A stretch of 64,000 bases of DNA from Siphonodentalium dalli. Its lineage: Eukaryota > Mollusca > Scaphopoda > Gadilida > Siphonodentaliidae. This document shows positions 23,779-34,439 of this stretch, one piece after another. The stretch lies in NCBI GenBank assembly GCA_032622095.1, contig CP136065.1:68603675-68667674 (forward strand), written 5' to 3'. Positions within the stretch are counted from its first letter, which is position 1. Each line of letters begins with the position of its first letter. A program made the position numbers and the translations under genes. The notes beneath the pieces were generated by a model. That model had not been told where the DNA came from. It made no database searches and saw nothing but the letters and a program-made list of their open reading frames with translations.

Positions 23779-25090
23779 AATGTAATTCTGCTGTGGTTAA
23801 GCAGTCCATTATTTAGGGCATACCTGTATGTAGACCTATCAGTGGATGAATAGTCTGCCGGAGAAGTACTGTGTAGACAGGTCTTGCCGGTAAGAGAGTC
23901 AGACGAGAAGTGAAGGCTCGGCTATTAAAACATAGTAATGCGATAGCGAACATCAAACGAGTCTACGCACGCATATCTGTCAAAAGGATACAATAGCAGC
24001 CATTGGTCAATTTATCCCCGGTGTCAGCTCAGTAACCAATCGGGACGAAGCCGAAGGTCAACTCATTTTTTTTTGCTCAATATAGTACTCACTTGGACAT
24101 TTTATCAGTTTATCACGTGATCACTAAATGTGGCAATCGGGTATCCACCGATGCCTGCAATTTATTATTTATAATAATTGGACTCATTGATCTCACGTAA
24201 ATAATACTCTTAGTTGTTCCAATAAAATAGTTATCAAATTCGATCACCAATAGATTTGACTGTGGAATATAATGACCTTTAACTTATTTATCGATCTATG
24301 TTAGAACATGGTCTTAACAAAAAACTTGACCATAACAAAAATTACCTTACATTTATGCATGAATCTAATTAGACCATACGTAAATATTGTCAGCTTATCG
24401 TCTGATGAGCAAATCCGATGTTTATCAAAAATAGTACAACTTCCAGTTGGTAATTACTCTTACGAATGAAGAGCGTTGAACATATACGAAATTACTACAC
24501 GAATGAACTGAAATTTATATTTTCACATCTTACCAACAACAGATACAGACATAGTCATAGTGTTATACTATCTTACATGTACCCATGCTATGACATCATT
24601 CGAATGGGCAATACACTCAAGGAGTTAAAGTGACACGAAACAAGGGACGTGATGTAATATTGGTGTATGAATCTTAAAGGAACACAAGACACTCTAAAGG
24701 GACACTCATTATGAAGGAATGTTAACAATACAAGCGCACGAATGAAGAGCGTTGAACATATACGAAATTACTACACGAATGAATTGAACCTTGAAATTTA
24801 TATTTCACATCTTACCAACAACAGCTACAGGCATTATCATAGGGTTATACTGTCTTGCATATACACACGCTATGACATCATTAAAGGCGGACAATCCACT
24901 CACGGTGTGACAACAGATACAGACATAGGCATAGTGTTATACAGTCTTCTATGTACCAATGCTATGACATAATTAAAGGGGGATAATACACGCACGGTGT
25001 GGAATGTTAAAGTGACACGCGGTAAGGGACGTGATGTAATATTGGTGAAACCCCCTCCCCCGCTTATAGATATATAACGAAGACGAGAAT
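23779..25090. repeat. Left arm, non-coding with internal repeats
   Basis: Begins with TAATTCTGCTGTGGTTAAGC (23,782), a segment that recurs in inverted orientation near the palindrome centre (about 26,555-26,595). It contains the second and third ~160-250-bp repeat copies (24,462-24,620, 24,720-24,980). It is mirrored at 28,370-29,685. No gene is seen. Confidence 0.7.
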
Positions 25091-25092
25091 AA

Positions 25093-25668
25093 CATGTTGA
25101 TGAAGTTTATTGAAATTTAATCATTGTCTGAATCTTCGCCCGTTAGATTTACTTCTAAGAGTTTCTTGAATTTTCTCATCGCTTCATCCGCAGCCCATTC
25201 ATTATTATATCCGTGTTTGGTCAGTTTGACCATTTTCTTCATGATAGCGTTATGTATGCGGGATGTTTTCAATCGATGCTGGTATTCTAGAAGTTTATTG
25301 AAATTTAATCATTGTCTGAATCTTCGCCCGTTAGATTTACTGCTAAGAGTTTCTTGAATTTTCTCATCGCTTCATCCGCAGCCCATTCATTATTATATCC
25401 GTGTTTGGTCAGTTTGACCATTTTCTTCATGATAGCGTTATGTATGCGGGATGTTTTCAATCGATGCTGGTATTCTAGAAGTTTATTGAAATTTAATCAT
25501 TGTCTGAATCTTCGCCCGTTAGATTTACTGCTAAGAGTTTCTTGAATTTTCTCATCGCTTCATCCGCAGCCCATTCATTATTATATCCGTGTTGGGTCAG
25601 TTTGACCATTTTCTTCATGATAGCGTTATGTATGCGGGATGTTTTCAATCGATGCTGGTATTCTATCA
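25093..25668 (-). repeat. 188-bp triplication of the zinc-finger gene 3' end (left arm)
   Basis: Three tandem 188-bp units, each spanning the last ~55 codons, the stop codon and the AATAAACTTC that follows. They mirror 27,804-28,365. Each unit repeats the stop and an AATAAA signal, so only the unit next to the gene body is translated. Confidence 0.9.
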
Positions 25669-26287
25669 ATCGTCTGTAACTTTTGAGAAAGAGAGAAAAC
25701 TCTGTGTCGATGCGTTCTAGCTGAGCTTTCCATCATCCTCTTCTCCCGACACGCCCTCTTCTTCCATCAGTTGATCAAACTTATCAGACAATGCTTTCAC
25801 ATCATCGATGACGCGTTTCATCATACTTTTGAATGTGTTCATCTCATTGACGCATCGCGCAGCTTTCTTACGGCCGAATACCGTTCTACTACCGGCGATA
25901 GTATCATCCTCTGAATCTGATAGAGTTCCCCGTTCATCTTCATCTGAATCTAGACCCGCTTCGTCAGATTCATCGGTATCTTCTCCGAAGAGAGTTGGTT
26001 TTGTCTCGGACATAACTCCGTGTTTAATCTGTTTATGTCTTTGTAGATTGTAGTTCGTCGATAAAATAATGCCACATAAATCACACCCGTGCATTATCGC
26101 GAATTATTGGAAGAACCATCACTCTTATAAGTAGTTGTTGTTGTTGTTGTGGCTGATGTGGCTGATGATACTGTTGTTGTTGTTGTTGTTGTTGTTGTTC
26201 TGAAGGTGTGTGTTTAACTTTGATATGACGCTTCAAACTATCTTGCCAAGCATAGACACTTAAGCACTCTTCACATTGATACTTCAT
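25493..26287 (-). pseudogene. C2H2 zinc-finger gene, left-arm copy, frameshifted
   Basis: This is the mirror copy of 27,177-27,975. The upstream finger frame (26,287-26,081) is intact. The downstream finger/acidic frame starts at 26,094. It loses one A near 25,728 (GGAAAGCTCAG against GGAAAAGCTCAG in the right arm), so it runs into an early stop at 25,717 rather than at 25,493-25,495. The poly-glutamine run is also one codon shorter than in the right arm. The damage is on this arm only, so it arose after the palindrome formed. Confidence 0.8.
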
Positions 26288-26554
26288 TTTCCTATATAAT
26301 CAGTGAAATCGAGCGTTCTTCTATGCACCTATATTTATATAGAACAGAAACAAGGGAAACGTGGTGGACTAGTTAACTAGTTCAGGCTGTCGTTCACAAC
26401 GTCTCTTATTGTTGTTTGTACTGGATACAAATTTATCACATTAGCTACAATACAACCTACCTATCCAAATGTCAATGCAATTATGAGTGATTTCAATATG
26501 AACACTCTATTATATAGATATGTGTAACCTGGTGACTGACATGATGATACAGTT

Positions 26555-26912
26555 ATGCACTAAATAATGGACTGCTTAACCACAGCAGAATTATAGGTAA
26601 CTTTTCAGGAGTTAGTCGGAAATATGGCTTGTTGCCATTCATCGGAAAGCTCTCACCGCCGCCGGCGGCGGCGGCGGCGGCGGCATTGCAGTATTTTACT
26701 GTGGGGTCCGACGGCGGCGGACCCCGGCGGCGGTGGCGACACCGCCGCCGCAGTAAAATATCGCAATACCACCGCCGCCGCCGCCTCCGCCTCCGCCGCC
26801 GGCGGCGGTGAGAGCTTTCCGATGAATGGCAACAAGCCATATTTCCGACTAACTCCTGAAAAGTTACCTATAATTCTGCTGTGGTTAAGCAGTCCATTAT
26901 TTAGTGCATAAC
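26555..26912. repeat. GC-rich palindrome centre
   Basis: In an AT-rich element the central ~160 bp (26,653-26,815) is almost pure GCC/GGC. Nested inverted pairs occur: TTTCAGGAGTTAGTCGG near 26,600 with its partner near 26,860, TGCAGTATTTTACTG (26,687-26,701) with CAGTAAAATATCGC (26,751-26,764), and GGGGTCCG (26,703-26,710) with CGGACCCC (26,718-26,725) around a 7-base loop. Frames here translate to poly-Arg/Ala/Pro and are not genes. Confidence 0.9.
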
Positions 26913-27176
26913 TGTATCATCATGTCAGTCACCAGGTTACACATATCTATATAATAGAGTGTTCATATTGAAATCACTCATAATTGCATTGACATTTGGA
27001 TAGGTAGGTTGTATTGTAGCTAATGTGATAAATTTGTATCCAGTACAAACAACAATAAGAGACGTTGTGAACGACAGCCTGAACTAGTTAACTAGTCCAC
27101 CACGTTTCCCTTGTTTCTGTTCTATATAAATATAGGTGCATAGAAGAACGCTCGATTTCACTGATTATATAGGAAA

Positions 27177-27264
27177 ATGAAGTATCAATGTGAAGAGTGC
27201 TTAAGTGTCTATGCTTGGCAAGATAGTTTGAAGCGTCATATCAAAGTTAAACACACACCTTCAG

Positions 27265-27295
<31 letters not shown>

Positions 27296-27386
27296 GTATC
27301 ATCAGCCACATCAGCCACAACAACAACAACAACTACTTATAAGAGTGATGGTTCTTCCAATAATTCGCGATAATGCACGGGTGTGA
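27177..27386 (+). CDS. C2H2 zinc-finger ORF with poly-Gln tail (palindromic element)
   Basis: A 69-codon frame. Residues 4-26 form one classical finger, C-x2-C-x12-H-x4-H (CEECLSVYAWQDSLKRHIKVKH), followed by a linker of about eleven Gln with His/Pro and a second Gln run. It starts 4 bases after AGGAAA and about 60 bases after TATATAAATATAGG (27,123-27,136), a plausible TATA region. Its last 14 bases overlap the start of the next finger frame in a different phase. That layout is the same in both arms, so it predates the palindrome. Either two proteins are made or a single two-finger protein arises by a frame change or splicing. A nucleic-acid-binding role follows from the finger; the biological role is unknown. 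Confidence 0.6.
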
Positions 27387-27975
27387 TTTATGTGGCATTA
27401 TTTTATCGACGAACTACAATCTACAAAGACATAAACAGATTAAACACGGAGTTATGTCCGAGACAAAACCAACTCTCTTCGGAGAAGATACCGATGAATC
27501 TGACGAAGCGGGTCTAGATTCAGATGAAGATGAACGGGGAACTCTATCAGATTCAGAGGATGATACTATCGCCGGTAGTAGAACGGTATTCGGCCGTAAG
27601 AAAGCTGCGCGATGCGTCAATGAGATGAACACATTCAAAAGTATGATGAAACGCGTCATCGATGATGTGAAAGCATTGTCTGATAAGTTTGATCAACTGA
27701 TGGAAGAAGAGGGCGTGTCGGGAGAAGAGGATGATGGAAAAGCTCAGCTAGAACGCATCGACACAGAGTTTTCTCTCTTTCTCAAAAGTTACAGACGATT
27801 GATAGAATACCAGCATCGATTGAAAACATCCCGCATACATAACGCTATCATGAAGAAAATGGTCAAACTGACCAAACACGGATATAATAATGAATGGGCT
27901 GCGGATGAAGCGATGAGAAAATTCAAGAAACTCTTAGCAGTAAATCTAACGGGCGAAGATTCAGACAATGATTAA
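27373..27975 (+). CDS. C2H2 finger / acidic / coiled-coil protein of the palindromic element
   Basis: A 200-codon frame, intact only on this arm. Residues 3-25 form a C2H2 finger (CDLCGIILSTNYNLQRHKQIKH). Residues ~35-65 are strongly acidic (Asp/Glu/Ser). There is a short basic patch GRKKAAR near residue 75. Residues ~85-115 and ~130-150 are likely helical or coiled. The end holds an NNEWAADEAMRKFKKLL helix and a short acidic tail. No enzyme motif is present. The stop is followed at once by AATTTCAATAAACTTC, giving a poly(A) signal. The last 172 bases are part of a 188-bp unit repeated twice more downstream. As the only evident protein locus of the element it may be a regulator or DNA-binding factor; it is not a replication enzyme. 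Confidence 0.65.
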   Translation: MHGCDLCGIILSTNYNLQRHKQIKHGVMSETKPTLFGEDTDESDEAGLDSDEDERGTLSDSEDDTIAGSRTVFGRKKAARCVNEMNTFKSMMKRVIDDVKALSDKFDQLMEEEGVSGEEDDGKAQLERIDTEFSLFLKSYRRLIEYQHRLKTSRIHNAIMKKMVKLTKHGYNNEWAADEAMRKFKKLLAVNLTGEDSDND

Positions 27976-28365
27976 ATTTCAATAAACTTCTAGAATACCA
28001 GCATCGATTGAAAACATCCCGCATACATAACGCTATCATGAAGAAAATGGTCAAACTGACCAAACACGGATATAATAATGAATGGGCTGCGGATGAAGCG
28101 ATGAGAAAATTCAAGAAACTCTTAGCAGTAAATCTAACGGGCGAAGATTCAGACAATGATTAAATTTCAATAAACTTCTAGAATACCAGCATCGATTGAA
28201 AACATCCCGCATACATAACGCTATCATGAAGAAAATGGTCAAACTGACCAAACACGGATATAATAATGAATGGGCTGCGGATGAAGCGATGAGAAAATTC
28301 AAGATACTCTTAGAAGTAAATCTAACGGGCGAAGATTCAGACAATGATTAAATTTCAATAAACTT
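27804..28365 (+). repeat. 188-bp triplication of the zinc-finger gene 3' end (right arm)
   Basis: Units start at 27,804, 27,992 and 28,180 (AGAATACCAGCATCGATTG). The third unit has small changes (AAGATACTCTTAGAAG against AAGAAACTCTTAGCAG). Open frames on the opposite strand here are shadows. Confidence 0.95.
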
Positions 28366-29687
28366 CATCAACATGTTATTCTCGTCTTCGTTATATATCT
28401 ATAAGCGGGGGAGGGGGTTTCACCAATATTACATCACGTCCCTTACCGCGTGTCACTTTAACATTCCACACCGTGCGTGTATTATCCCCCTTTAATTATG
28501 TCATAGCATTGGTACATAGAAGACTGTATAACACTATGCCTATGTCTGTATCTGTTGTCACACCGTGAGTGGATTGTCCGCCTTTAATGATGTCATAGCG
28601 TGTGTATATGCAAGACAGTATAACCCTATGATAATGCCTGTAGCTGTTGTTGGTAAGATGTGAAATATAAATTTCAAGGTTCAATTCATTCGTGTAGTAA
28701 TTTCGTATATGTTCAACGCTCTTCATTCGTGCGCTTGTATTGTTAACATTCCTTCATAATGAGTGTCCCTTTAGAGTGTCTTGTGTTCCTTTAAGATTCA
28801 TACACCAATATTACATCACGTCCCTTGTTTCGTGTCACTTTAACTCCTTGAGTGTATTGCCCATTCGAATGATGTCATAGCATGGGTACATGTAAGATAG
28901 TATAACACTATGACTATGTCTGTATCTGTTGTTGGTAAGATGTGAAAATATAAATTTCAGTTCATTCGTGTAGTAATTTCGTATATGTTCAACGCTCTTC
29001 ATTCGTAAGAGTAATTACCAACTGGAAGTTGTACTATTTTTGATAAACATCGGATTTGCTCATCAGACGATAAGCTGACAATATTTACGTATGGTCTAAT
29101 TAGATTCATGCATAAATGTAAGGTAATTTTTGTTATGGTCAAGTTTTTTGTTAAGACCATGTTCTAACATAGATCGATAAATAAGTTAAAGGTCATTATA
29201 TTCCACAGTCAAATCTATTGGTGATCGAATTTGATAACTATTTTATTGGAACAACTAAGAGTATTATTTACGTGAGATCAATGAGTCCAATTATTATAAA
29301 TAATAAATTGCAGGCATCGGTGGATACCCGATTGCCACATTTAGTGATCACGTGATAAACTGATAAAATGTCCAAGTGACGTACTATATTGAGCAAAAAA
29401 AAATGAGTTGACCTTCGGCTTCGTCCCGATTGGTTACTGAGCTGACACCGGGGATAAATTGACCAATGGCTGCTATTGTATCCTTTTGACAGATATGCGT
29501 GCGTAGACTCGTTTGATGTTCGCTATCGCATTACTATGTTTTAATAGCCGAGCCTTCACTTCTCGTCTGACTCTCTTACCGGCAAGACCTGTCTACACAG
29601 TACTTCTCCGGCAGACTATTCATCCACTGATAGGTCTACATACAGGTATGCCCTAAATAATGGACTGCTTAACCACAGCAGAATTAC
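28366..29687. repeat. Right arm, non-coding with internal repeats
   Basis: Mirror of 23,779-25,090. It carries the inverted ~160-250-bp repeat copies at about 28,490-28,745 and 28,850-29,005. No gene is seen. Confidence 0.7.
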
Positions 29688-30362
29688 ATTTTTTTGCTCA
29701 TTTGCTCATTTTTTTGCTCATTTGCTCTTTTTTTTGCTCATTTTCTTGCTCATTTGCTCATTTTTATTGCTCATTTGCTCATTTTCTTGCTCATTTGCTC
29801 ATTTTCTTGCTCATTTGCTCATTTTTTTGCTCATTTGCTCATTTTTATTGCTCATTTGCTCATTTTCTTGCTCATTTGCTCATTTTTTTGCTCATTTGCT
29901 CATTTTTTTTGCTCATTTGCTCATTTTTATTGCTCATTTGCTCATTTTCTTGCTCATTTGCTCATTTTCTTGCTCATTTGCTCATTTTTTTGCTTATTTG
30001 CTCATTTTTATTGCTCATTTGCTCATTTTCTTGCTCATTTGCTAATTTTTTTGCTCATTTGCTCATTTTTTTGCTCATTTGCTCATTTTTATTGCTCATT
30101 TGCTCATTTTCTTGCTCATTTACTCATTTTCTTGCTCATTTGCTCATTTTTTTTGCTCATTTGCTCATTTTTTTGCTCATTTGCTCATTTTTTGCTCATT
30201 TTCTTGCTCATTTGCTCATTTTCTTGCTCATTTGCTCATTTTCTTGCTCATTTGCTCATTTTTTTGCTCATTTGCTCATTTTTATTGCTCATTTGCTCAT
30301 TTTCTTGCTCATTTGCTCATTTTTTTGCTCATTTGCTCATTTTTTTGCTCATTTGCTCATTG
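29688..30362. repeat. TTGCTCAT minisatellite (right arm)
   Basis: Reverse-complement counterpart of 23,096-23,778, with its own pattern of TTTTTTT, TTTTCTT and TTTTTATT variants. Long plus-strand frames are repeat translation. Confidence 0.95.
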
Positions 30363-31977
30363 ATTGGTGCATACTCAAGAGTCATAGACCTAACATCCAA
30401 TGTACGTTAATGGTGTCATAGCGTGGGTACATAGAAGACTGTATAACACTATGCCTATGTCCGTATCTGTTGTCACACCGTGAGTGGATTGTCCGCCTTT
30501 AATGATGTCATAGCGTGTGTACATGCAAGACAGTATAATACTATGATTATGTCTGTAGCTGTTGTTGGTAAGATGTGAAATATAAATTTCAAGGTTCAAT
30601 TCATTCGTGTAGTAATTTCGTATATGTTCAACGCTCTTCATTCGTGCGCTTGTATTGTTAACATTCATTCATAATGAGTGTCCCTTTAGATCGATAAATA
30701 AGTTAAAGGTCATTACATTCCACAGTCAAATCTATTGGTGATCGAATTTGATGCTGGTATTATCACGTTGGTCTGTGATTGAGTGTACAAAATCTCTTGT
30801 CAAGTGAACACCTGCAGATTATCTATTTTTCTAAACATGGAACATGTCTGAACCTATCATTGGTACAATAGCAGTGATATAATGTTACATCATCGGTGCT
30901 ACCTGTAGTTTCGGTATATGATCGTAAGTGTGACTGGAGTGATAAGGGGTTATTACGTAATGTTGTTATAACAATGTCATCAAAGCAATTTCTATAATTG
31001 AGTGTCTCACGACCTGACTTAATATGTATGCATGTTTTTGGCTAACTAATTATCGTGTGAATGACACAGTTTATCAACCTTAATTGATACTAACCCGTTT
31101 TGTTCAGACATTAAATCGATATGTTTTCTGAATACCATATAACTGTGAACGGGGAAATAATATAATTCATTTGGTAAAGCAAAGGTGTGACACACGACCA
31201 ATGTCGCGTGTGTGATTGCGTGTACAGCGAACAATTCATTCTGGAGGGTTGTAATTTCACATTACCATTTTCCAAAACTTCCAAAATATGAATACTTCCA
31301 ATAATTCATGATAATACACGACTGTCATATACTCAATAACTTCATCTGGGATAGAGAGAAGTAAAGAATAAACACTCTTTATTATTTATGTAAAAGTAAT
31401 AGTGTCTATTTTCAGGTATGACAATTATATGAACTGCGTCCGATAAAACACTGGAATGTATGCATTCATATCGATGGTCACAATGTCCAACATTACAGCG
31501 ACTGTCCATACACATCGATTAATAATTTCATGACAAATATTTGAACAAAAAAAATAACGAAAGATATTACACGCAAATAATTTATCATTCGACATTTTTT
31601 TAATATCGAGATTATCAGAAACCGTAAACTCGTTATAAATTTTTTATTTAAACTTTTTTTGGAGAAATAATTTTGAGGGGTTTTGAAATTTTTTCTTTTG
31701 AAATTTTGGGGTTTTAAAATTTTTGAAGTTTTGGGATTTTGAAATTTTTTGGAAAAAATAATTTTTGGAAGTTTTGAAATTTTTTTTTTGGGTTTTGATA
31801 TTTTGGGAATATTTTAGTACAACCAATTTTACCCTCAAACAATTTTACCCTCAAACAATTTTTAGACCCAAAGATTCTATTTTTAGATGTGAAGGTAACG
31901 AGACACCCACAACCAATTTTAGACCCCAAAGATTCTATTTTTAGATGTGAGAGTAACGAGGCCCCTATTCTTCTTCT
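30363..31977. repeat. Right arm outer part and terminus
   Basis: Mirror of 21,484-23,095 ending in CCCCTATTCTTCTTCT. No gene is seen. Confidence 0.85.
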
Positions 31978-31983
31978 GATGTC
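31978..31983. other. Target-site duplication GATGTC (right)
   Basis: Second copy of the 6-bp duplication; continues into CCATATATAAAGGG exactly as in the empty site at 47,576. Confidence 0.9.
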
Positions 31984-33540
31984 CATATATAAAGGGTCAA
32001 TGCAGGGACGTAAAGAGAGGGGGTTGGGTATGCCTCACCCCCCCCCCCCGCCAAACTTTGATCAAAATTTTCAAGAGTTGGAAATTCCATATACCTGACA
32101 CAACATCAGTTGCAATTTAACACCAACAATAATAGGTTGAAATTATTTTCGTAGTTTTATTTTCGAAAACAATAATTAGTGGGGAATTTGTTGTTTTAGA
32201 CCAACATTTGCATATTTTCCTACTTTTCGTAAAAAAATAAATAATTTGGACTACAATGGCCATCAGTAGGAAATTTTCAAACCTTAAGTTGGAAATATCC
32301 AACAAATGGACACTTTGAGGCCAGTCTAGATGCTAGGATTTATCTATTTTCATATTCAGATTTCAAAACTTTCTCACTCCCGACTGAACCATGGTCGATC
32401 CGGTATGTCCTGGACACCCCCCAGTGGCCAATCAAATAGTGATAATTAATTTAAGAAATACAATTCGGGTTGTGAATTTGCCTGGCGTTAGACCACTCAA
32501 CTCAACTCAATAGTTTATTCGCTCCATTAGATGTTACGATTTTGAAATTTTCAGGTTCAGATCTACAAATTATCTCGTACTGGTCGGCCCAGTGGACCCC
32601 CGCCCCTCTCCATGACTCCTGGTAACAAGACTATACTTATCCATTTAGAACAGGCAACAATTCAGGCATGTGAAGGAAGAGTTGGGGAAATCAAAGACCA
32701 AATGGGGGTACTTAAATGGAATTCTGTGTTTGGTGTAGTTCAATGGGGTGTATATAGATGGTAATTTTGAAGGTGGTAACCCCCTCCCGACGCGGACACC
32801 CTCTTTTATCACGTAGCTGTGTCGAGACTGCGTGTACGACCATTAACTCACTCCCTTAACCATAACATGTCATTACTGAAGTGAACACAGTTGTTAGTGA
32901 ACAAATGGGCGTTCCGCTGTTATCTAAGTGCCAGAAGCCGCCTCCATAATTTGAGCATAAACATGGCTAAAACGACAAATTGATCAATGCGATTTGCCTA
33001 TGGAATCTTGCAATAAATAGATTAAAGGTACGGTTGGCCTTGGCGGTGGGTATCCTGTGAAAATATTTCCACCCGTCAAACACCGCCACAAACAGAAAGA
33101 ACAACAAAATGTAGACAGACTTTGTCCATATACAAATAAGAAATATCGCATAAACAGTATATATATATATGTTATTGTCATATATTTGCCCATTGTTATG
33201 TAAACAAAAGCATAAAAAGTTACTTTTCTGGTGTTTGTTTATATTATGATGGTAAACATAAAGAGCGTTGTTTGTTGGTGAATTCCTGATATGGAACGAA
33301 TAAAGAGCGTTTATGCGATTTGTGTGTGATTAGCCAGCAGCATTGTGCTGTCTTCTGTAACACAATCAGGCTCTTGCTTAGGTAAAATATAGTAAATCTT
33401 TATGAGAACATGCTGTTTACGCGATGGTCATGGTATATATGAACGAAACTGTATGCGTTTTAATGTTTTTCTGTTTACGGTGATTGGAACAAATATAAAT
33501 ATTTTCGACAACTAAGGCCTCACGTGCCTTTAATGCATAG
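31984..33540. repeat. Non-coding block A sequence
   Basis: Matches 47,582-48,620 of block B. The part 33,024-33,535 is missing from B. A diverged version of 32,632-33,830 recurs at 37,160-38,400 (marker ACTTATCCATTTAGAACAGG). It contains a poly-C run near 32,038-32,050 and an (AT)n near 33,160. No gene is seen. Confidence 0.6.
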
Positions 33541-34394
33541 CTAACTGCTATATATTTCATAGAATACATGTACTTTTGAGTGAGAAAACCTTAATGAAAG
33601 ATTACCGGTCAAAGTTACACTGGTGTAGATATGGTTCGGAGTGACATCTAGCAGATGCTGGAGGAATATAGAGGAGAGAATAAACACTGGGCCCTGATTG
33701 GCCAATATCCGTGTGAGTTTTTTGCATAGCAAATACATTACACCTCTTCCCTATGGTTTCCCATAGGTAAAATAGCCATTGGCAAAGGAATTAACCCTTT
33801 GTAGTGGAGTTTGAATTTTGTGGTGTGGTCTAAGATTCGACATTATTTTTAGTGCGATTCTGACACCTGTTACGAAAACAAAGATCTAAATTCCCTGCTC
33901 GACGGATATGATTGTTTTGCATAAAAAAGTTTCCCTCAAATGTCAATATTTCAGACTTAAAGAAAGTTTTGGACCTAGGATTTATATTGTAAACAGTATA
34001 CACTAAACATTTGCGCTGAGACCTACGGAAAACATTTACACCCGTGTAATCTAAAGGATAGAAATGAGCTTTTTTTGCATTTTTGATTCCTGGGAGTCGC
34101 TTGAAAGTGTTTTGATGCATTTTTCACAGCGTGGTCTTTCAGTCCATTGAATCTCTCATGCATGGTGTCGCTATTCTAGTTGCTGATGTCTTCTTTCACT
34201 TACATCAGCCAAATAAATAGTATTATTTTCTTATATATAAAAAAATGGAAAATTTTCAAGGTCTTTTCAGAATTTTTCAAGGTGATAATAGTCACATGAT
34301 GATGGAAATGACCCATAACACGAGTAAATTAATGATACACATAACCATTGTTATAAGAGGCTAAACTAACAAGTATTTTGCATTTTATACCCAG

Positions 34395-34400
<6 letters not shown>
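33541..34400. mobile_element. TTACACTGGTGTAA-family transposon remnant
   Basis: A ~435-bp segment is bounded by TTACACTGGTGTAG (33,615-33,628) and TTACACCCGTGTAA (34,036-34,049), i.e. inverted ~14-bp ends. Equivalent pairs bound 38,159-38,606 and 53,932-54,365, and the B copy lies at about 48,700-49,135. The size and inverted ends are MITE-like. The open frame at 33,830-34,120 shows no domain. Confidence 0.55.

Positions 34401-34432
<32 letters not shown>
34401..34432. repeat. (AT)n microsatellite
   Basis: Pure TA run; shorter at the equivalent place in B (about 49,484-49,511). Followed by (CTGT)-rich sequence that leads into the ~185-bp repeats. Confidence 0.9.
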
Positions 34433-34435
<3 letters not shown>

Positions 34436-34439
34436 CGAA

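Larger units (their letters stand above)
21484..31977. mobile_element. 10.5-kb palindromic Polinton-like element
   Basis: A complete insertion: block B has the unoccupied site and the element is flanked by 6-bp GATGTC duplications. Both ends read inward AGAAGA..ATAGGGGCC. The right end has one more AGA unit than the left. The two halves are reverse complements of each other along their whole length (centre near 26,714-26,730). 6-bp duplications, AG-start termini and 1-3 bp terminal tandem repeats are described hallmarks of Polintons/Mavericks, which replicate by protein priming. No polymerase B, integrase, protease or capsid frame was seen, so the element is non-autonomous and looks like one terminal ~5.2 kb copied into a snap-back dimer. 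Dada or IS3EU transposons share the duplication length but not the terminal micro-repeats. Confidence 0.75.

Noticed and set aside
23037-23809. Long open frames (up to 253 codons) on the minus strand, and the matching ones at 29,660-30,421
   Set aside because: They are translations of the GAGCAAAT minisatellite in several frames at once, hydrophobic by accident; no stop-codon bias or conservation supports a protein.
26553-26911. Arg/Ala/Pro-rich frames over the palindrome centre
   Set aside because: Pure GCC/GGC repeat translation on both strands; structure, not coding.
21484-31977. LTR retrotransposon or ordinary foldback (Galileo/P-type) element
   Set aside because: Ends are inverted, not direct, and do not start TG/CA; the target duplication is 6 bp rather than 7-8; unequal AGA terminal repeats fit Polinton better. 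Dada/IS3EU remain possible but less likely.
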